7,843 nt of DNA from an uncultured Clostridium sp. (GTDB lineage: Bacteria; Bacillota; Clostridia; TANB77; CAG-508). Within the stretch, counting starts at the first letter, position 1; every line of letters begins with the position of its first letter. This document shows positions 6,098 to 7,843 of this stretch, piece by piece. The stretch is from NCBI GenBank assembly GCA_946497905.1, contig CAMMMI010000081.1, positions 1 to 7,843 on the forward strand, read 5' to 3'. The position numbers and the translations under genes are program-made. The notes below the pieces were generated by a model, which made no database searches, had not been told where the DNA came from, and worked only from the letters and a program-made list of their open reading frames with translations.

Positions 6098-6201
6098 TCG
6101 GCAAAAGCAGTTTATCTTATAAGGGAAAAATTGTATCAATAAGAATAATTTTACTTTTTGTGTGTTATATAACAAATAGTAATTTGAAAGTGAGGAAAAA
6201 A
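6098..6201. other. Intergenic stretch before the membrane peptide gene
   Basis: No convincing gene, terminator or promoter was found. A perfect 12-base palindrome TGTTATATAACA (6163-6174) is of a kind that is frequent by chance in such AT-rich DNA. Confidence 0.4.
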
Positions 6202-6366
6202 ATGAAAGAAAGAAGTTGGTTTATTAGTTTAGGTATAATAATTTATATTATTTTGACAGGAATTGATAGATTTATATGCAAAGTACCTAATTATGTATAT
6301 ATTCCAATAGCAATAATTGGAATTGCATTAATAATAATTGGTTTTATAAAAGATAAAAATAAATAG
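6202..6366 (+). CDS. Two-helix small membrane protein
   Basis: A 54-residue peptide with two hydrophobic segments (about 6-20 and 31-48) joined by a short loop IDRFICKVPNYV and ending in the basic tail KDKNK, so a membrane hairpin with the tail inside is likely. I do not recognise the family. ATG 6202 is chosen because GTGAGG (6190-6195) lies six bases upstream; the longer in-frame GTG at 6160 has no ribosome binding site and would add a polar 14-residue extension. It is the first gene of a tight run with the genes at 6390 and 6636 (gaps of 23 and 27 bases). Confidence 0.65.
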   Translation: MKERSWFISLGIIIYIILTGIDRFICKVPNYVYIPIAIIGIALIIIGFIKDKNK

Positions 6367-6389
6367 TAAGTTGTAGGGGGAAATATAAG

Positions 6390-6608
6390 ATGAGTTTTAA
6401 ATTATCAAATAAAACAAAAGAATTACTTTCGAGAAGAATAGGAATACCTTATGAGAAATTAATACAAATGGATGATGAGGAAATAGAGGCTTATATAGAA
6501 CAAAAGACAGGAAAGAAAATTACTTGGCCAAAAGGTGCAAAGATTGATGGATTACCAATTAGAACAATGGAAGATATAGATAAGGAAATAGATGAATTGG
6601 AACGATAA
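6390..6608 (+). CDS. Small charged hypothetical protein
   Basis: A 72-residue soluble, acidic protein, not recognised by name. It has an N-terminal helix LSNKTKELLSRRIGI, then PYEKLIQMDDEEIEAYIEQKTG (20-41), a central turn with WPKGAKIDGLPIRT (46-59), and a C-terminal acidic helix MEDIDKEIDELER. There are no cysteines and no membrane segment. The start ATG 6390 has a strong AGGGGGA (6375-6381) eight bases upstream, so it is surely translated. Its place between a membrane peptide and a flavodoxin, with gaps under 30 bases, suggests co-transcription with both. Confidence 0.72.
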   Translation: MSFKLSNKTKELLSRRIGIPYEKLIQMDDEEIEAYIEQKTGKKITWPKGAKIDGLPIRTMEDIDKEIDELER

Positions 6609-6635
6609 ATTACAATAAGAAAGTGAGAGATAATT

Positions 6636-7163
6636 ATGAAAAATGGAATAATTTTATATCAATCAAAATATGGAGCAACAAAAAAATATGTAGATTGGCT
6701 TGTAGAAGAAACAAAGTTTGAAATTATTGTTACAAGCAAAGCAAATATAAATAAGGTAAAGCAATATGATTTTATTATATTAGCAGGTGGGATATATGCT
6801 TCTGGAATTTCTGGATTATCTTTTCTAAAAAAGAATTATAACGATATTAAAGACAAGAAAATAGCAGTATTTTGTGTAGGTGCATCTCCTTATGAAGAAA
6901 AAGCATTTAAACAAATTTGTGAGCATAATTTAAAAAATGATATAAAAGATATTCCTATGTTTTATGGTCGTGGAGCTTGGGATGAAGAAAAAATGACATT
7001 TAAAGATAAGACACTATGTAAAATGTTGCAAAAAGTTGTTGCAAAACAAGATCCAAAAACTTATGAACCTTGGCAAAAAGCATTAATGAGTGCGGTAGGA
7101 CGAAAATGCGACTGGACCGAAAAAAAGTATTTACAACCATTGTTAGAATGGATAGAAATGTAA
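6636..7163 (+). CDS. Flavodoxin-domain protein
   Basis: A 175-residue protein of the flavodoxin-like family related to HemG-type, menaquinone-dependent protoporphyrinogen oxidases (Flavodoxin_5 type). The FMN phosphate loop is YQSKYGATKKY (8-18), the second flavin loop AGGIYASGISG (50-60) follows strand YDFIILA, and strand KIAVFCVGASP (75-85) precedes the third loop. The length fits the family. It probably acts in the cytosol as an FMN electron carrier or oxidoreductase. A haem-synthesis role is not supported, because no haem genes are nearby and these proteins are common in organisms that lack that pathway. ATG 6636 follows GTGAG at 6623-6627. It is the third gene of the run that begins at 6202; no obvious terminator follows. 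Confidence 0.82.
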   Translation: MKNGIILYQSKYGATKKYVDWLVEETKFEIIVTSKANINKVKQYDFIILAGGIYASGISGLSFLKKNYNDIKDKKIAVFCVGASPYEEKAFKQICEHNLKNDIKDIPMFYGRGAWDEEKMTFKDKTLCKMLQKVVAKQDPKTYEPWQKALMSAVGRKCDWTEKKYLQPLLEWIEM

Positions 7164-7269
7164 AGCACAAATTATTCCTATTGTTTTGTATTTCATTTCA
7201 TAAGTAGGAGATGAATTACAATTTTGTTGTTTAGAGATTTATAGTAATTTACAAGTGTGGAGAAGTATT

Positions 7270-7401
7270 ATGAAAATGCCTAATAAAATGGATAAAAGTA
7301 TAGTAGCAATATGTGGTATGAATTGTACTGTATGTTATAAACATTTAATAACTAAAAAGTATGCAAAAAAATGTAATGGTTGTAAGTATAAAGATATATG
7401 A
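7270..7401 (+). pseudogene. Truncated DUF3795 cysteine-rich protein gene
   Basis: A 43-codon frame from ATG 7270 (GGAG at 7259-7262, seven bases of spacing) to TGA 7399-7401. Residues 12-38 carry IVAICGMNCTVC and KKCNGC, with cysteines 15, 19, 22, 35 and 38. That is the N-terminal signature of DUF3795 proteins, which normally continue with further cysteine pairs to well over 80 residues and probably bind metal. Here the reading stops directly after the CNGCKYKD segment. A short tail, RDLEKELNK, is readable in another frame up to TAG 7428-7430 and may be the other side of an internal deletion. The ribosome binding site is intact, so a short peptide may still be made. The specific role of the full-length family is unknown to me. 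Confidence 0.6.
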
Positions 7402-7479
7402 GAGATTTAGAAAAAGAGTTGAATAAATAGTAATTTGTCTTGCAGGTTAAAAATGTATTTATAAATTTAATGAAAATTA

Positions 7480-7508
7480 TAGACAAAATAAAAATAATAT
7501 TGTAAAAT
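7480..7508 (+). promoter_or_regulatory. Promoter of the toxin mRNA
   Basis: TAGACA (7480-7485), a 17-base spacer and TAAAAT (7503-7508) predict transcription from about 7516, so the RNA would begin near AUAGGAAAUG. The perfect TTGACA at 7511-7516 has no -10 partner at 16-18 bases and is not preferred. Confidence 0.55.
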
Positions 7509-7528
7509 AATTGACATAGGAAATGAGA

Positions 7529-7571
7529 ATACGCAGATGTGGTTTGCCTCCAACAAGGAGGTGAGGCGTAT
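7529..7571 (+). promoter_or_regulatory. Hairpin locking the toxin ribosome binding site and start codon
   Basis: In the predicted mRNA, ATACGC (7529-7534) pairs with GCGTAT (7566-7571), covering the A and U of the start codon, and CCTCC (7547-7551) pairs with GGAGG (7557-7561) around loop AACAA. This buries AAGGAGGTGA (7555-7564), a full match to the 16S anti-Shine-Dalgarno. A competing pair GCCTC/GAGGC (7546-7550, 7563-7567) hides the same region. Strong site plus tight sequestration is the usual way type I toxin mRNAs are kept silent. Confidence 0.7.
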
Positions 7572-7692
7572 GGTAGAAATACATTCATTAATTGCAACAA
7601 TATACATATTATATTATTCATTAATAGGGATAACTATCATTACGTTTGCCTTAATTATTGCATTAGTAGTAATTATTAGCAAACAAAAATAA
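7570..7692 (+). CDS. Hydrophobic 40-residue peptide, candidate type I toxin
   Basis: ATG 7570 to TAA 7690-7692 encodes a 40-residue peptide: a short polar start MVEIHS, one long hydrophobic stretch (about 7-36, rich in Ile, Leu, Val and Tyr), and a basic end SKQK. This is the build of membrane-acting type I toxins and the holin-like toxins of Firmicutes (TxpA, BsrG, Fst groups). The sequence is not close to any of these that I can recall, so the assignment rests on architecture. The start is decided by AAGGAGGTGA at 7555-7564, which is held in an inhibitory hairpin. A convergent antisense RNA gene and a shared terminator follow directly. If expressed freely the peptide would be expected to insert into the membrane and depolarise it; that is inference from the class. 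Confidence 0.75.
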   Translation: MVEIHSLIATIYILYYSLIGITIITFALIIALVVIISKQK

Positions 7693-7697
7693 TCAAC

Positions 7698-7740
7698 AAA
7701 AAAACACATCTGTAATTTGAGCGTTGTAGATGTGTTTTTT
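7698..7740. terminator. Bidirectional terminator shared by toxin mRNA and antisense RNA
   Basis: ACACATCTGTAA (7704-7715) and TTGTAGATGTGT (7724-7735) form a stem (with two G-U pairs on the + strand) around the loop TTTGAGCG, flanked by seven A (7698-7704) and six T (7735-7740). It therefore ends in a U-run on either strand, ten or so bases after the toxin stop codon. Confidence 0.85.
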
Positions 7741-7754
7741 ATATCACAATAGGT

Positions 7755-7771
7755 AAACCACTTTGTGGTTT
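7755..7771. repeat. Hairpin with direct repeat of the toxin leader
   Basis: AAACCAC-TTT-GTGGTTT is a perfect inverted repeat with a three-base loop. Its segment TGTGGTTT (7764-7771) is an exact direct repeat of 7538-7545 in the toxin mRNA leader, and ATAGG nearby (7749-7753) repeats 7516-7520. Confidence 0.7.
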
Positions 7772-7788
7772 TTCCATTTCCTATATTT

Positions 7789-7818
7789 ATTATAAGCTAT
7801 TTATATGTAAAAAGTCAA
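7789..7818 (-). promoter_or_regulatory. Promoter of the antisense RNA
   Basis: Read on the - strand: TTGACT (7818-7813), an 18-base spacer, then a perfect TATAAT (7794-7789). It scores better than the toxin promoter by eye, as expected if the antitoxin RNA is made in excess. Confidence 0.7.
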
Positions 7819-7843
7819 TAAAAATATATAAAATTTATATAAA

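Larger units (their letters stand above)
7698..7783 (-). ncRNA. Convergent antisense RNA, candidate antitoxin
   Basis: Starting about seven bases past the -10 box at 7789-7794, this RNA of roughly 85 bases reads towards the toxin gene and ends at the shared terminator. Its 5' part folds into AAACCAC-AAA-GUGGUUU (7755-7771), closed by AUAGG/CCUAU. AAACCACA in this hairpin can pair with UGUGGUUU of the toxin leader (7538-7545), and its CCUAU can pair with AUAGG at the toxin RNA's 5' end, in collinear order. The terminator segment is complementary over its full length. It has no ORF. The role as antitoxin is inferred from this layout, which is that of par (Fst)-type loci. Confidence 0.65.

Noticed and set aside
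6163..6174. TGTTATATAACA palindrome as an operator
   Set aside because: Twelve-base A/T palindromes are expected several times by chance in a window of this composition, and it has no placed promoter.
6160..6201. GTG 6160 as start of the small membrane protein
   Set aside because: No ribosome binding site precedes it, and ATG 6202 has one at proper distance.
7511..7539. TTGACA 7511-7516 as the -35 of the toxin promoter
   Set aside because: The hexamer 17 bases downstream (CAGATG) is not a -10 box; TAGACA/TAAAAT at 7480-7508 fits better and starts the RNA at the repeat shared with the antisense RNA.
7352..7621. An 89-codon frame on the - strand across the toxin leader and the DUF3795 remnant
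   Set aside because: It has no ribosome binding site and lies antisense to the truncated DUF3795 gene, the toxin promoter, leader hairpin and toxin start. Its composition reflects the complement of these.
1..7843. CRISPR array, tRNA, rRNA or known riboswitch
   Set aside because: No regularly spaced repeats, no tRNA cloverleaf with CCA-adjacent arms, no rRNA core sequence and no recognised riboswitch core motif was seen on either strand.

Overview
The window is a very AT-rich stretch with strong AGGAGG-type ribosome binding sites, sigma-A-like promoters, TAA/TAG/TGA all used as stops, and protein families typical of Firmicutes. This points to a low-GC Clostridia-type bacterium, probably gut-associated. 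The lineage is inferred from composition and families; no rRNA or other marker gene is present. All recognisable protein genes are on the + strand.

Layout: (1) 1-305 holds a perfect 48-bp palindrome (likely bidirectional terminator), a GC-rich hairpin and a probable promoter. (2) 306-959 is a CmpB/DUF1113-type membrane protein. (3) 1069-1659 is a permuted papain-like (YiiX/NlpC-P60-like) protein. (4) 1681-1934 is a 238-bp MITE-like palindromic element with an 8-bp target-site duplication. (5) 2079-2339 is a small hypothetical protein with a winged-helix look, behind a leader that may hold an attenuator. (6) 2416-3051 is a flavodoxin-fold NAD(P)H oxidoreductase with a four-cysteine cluster, flanked by terminators. 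(7) 3368-5803 is a two-gene ABC exporter (ATPase and a roughly 550-residue permease) with its own promoter and an odd hairpin and leader ORF at the junction. (8) 5804-6201 looks like a decayed gene. (9) 6202-7163 is a compact run of a two-helix membrane peptide, a small acidic protein and a flavodoxin. (10) 7270-7401 is a truncated DUF3795 (cysteine-rich) gene. (11) 7480-7818 is the most interesting locus.

The last locus has every element of a type I toxin-antitoxin module. A 40-residue hydrophobic peptide is translated from a perfect Shine-Dalgarno that is locked, together with its start codon, in an mRNA hairpin. A convergent small RNA on the - strand has a good promoter. The two transcripts share a bidirectional terminator, and short collinear repeats make the small RNA complementary to the toxin leader. 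This resembles the par/Fst and BsrG/TxpA arrangements, but I do not recognise the peptide as a named toxin.

Apart from the ABC pair and the 6202-7163 run, the genes look like independent accessory or envelope functions rather than one pathway. The MITE-like element, the decayed genes and the toxin-antitoxin locus mark this as a plastic region.
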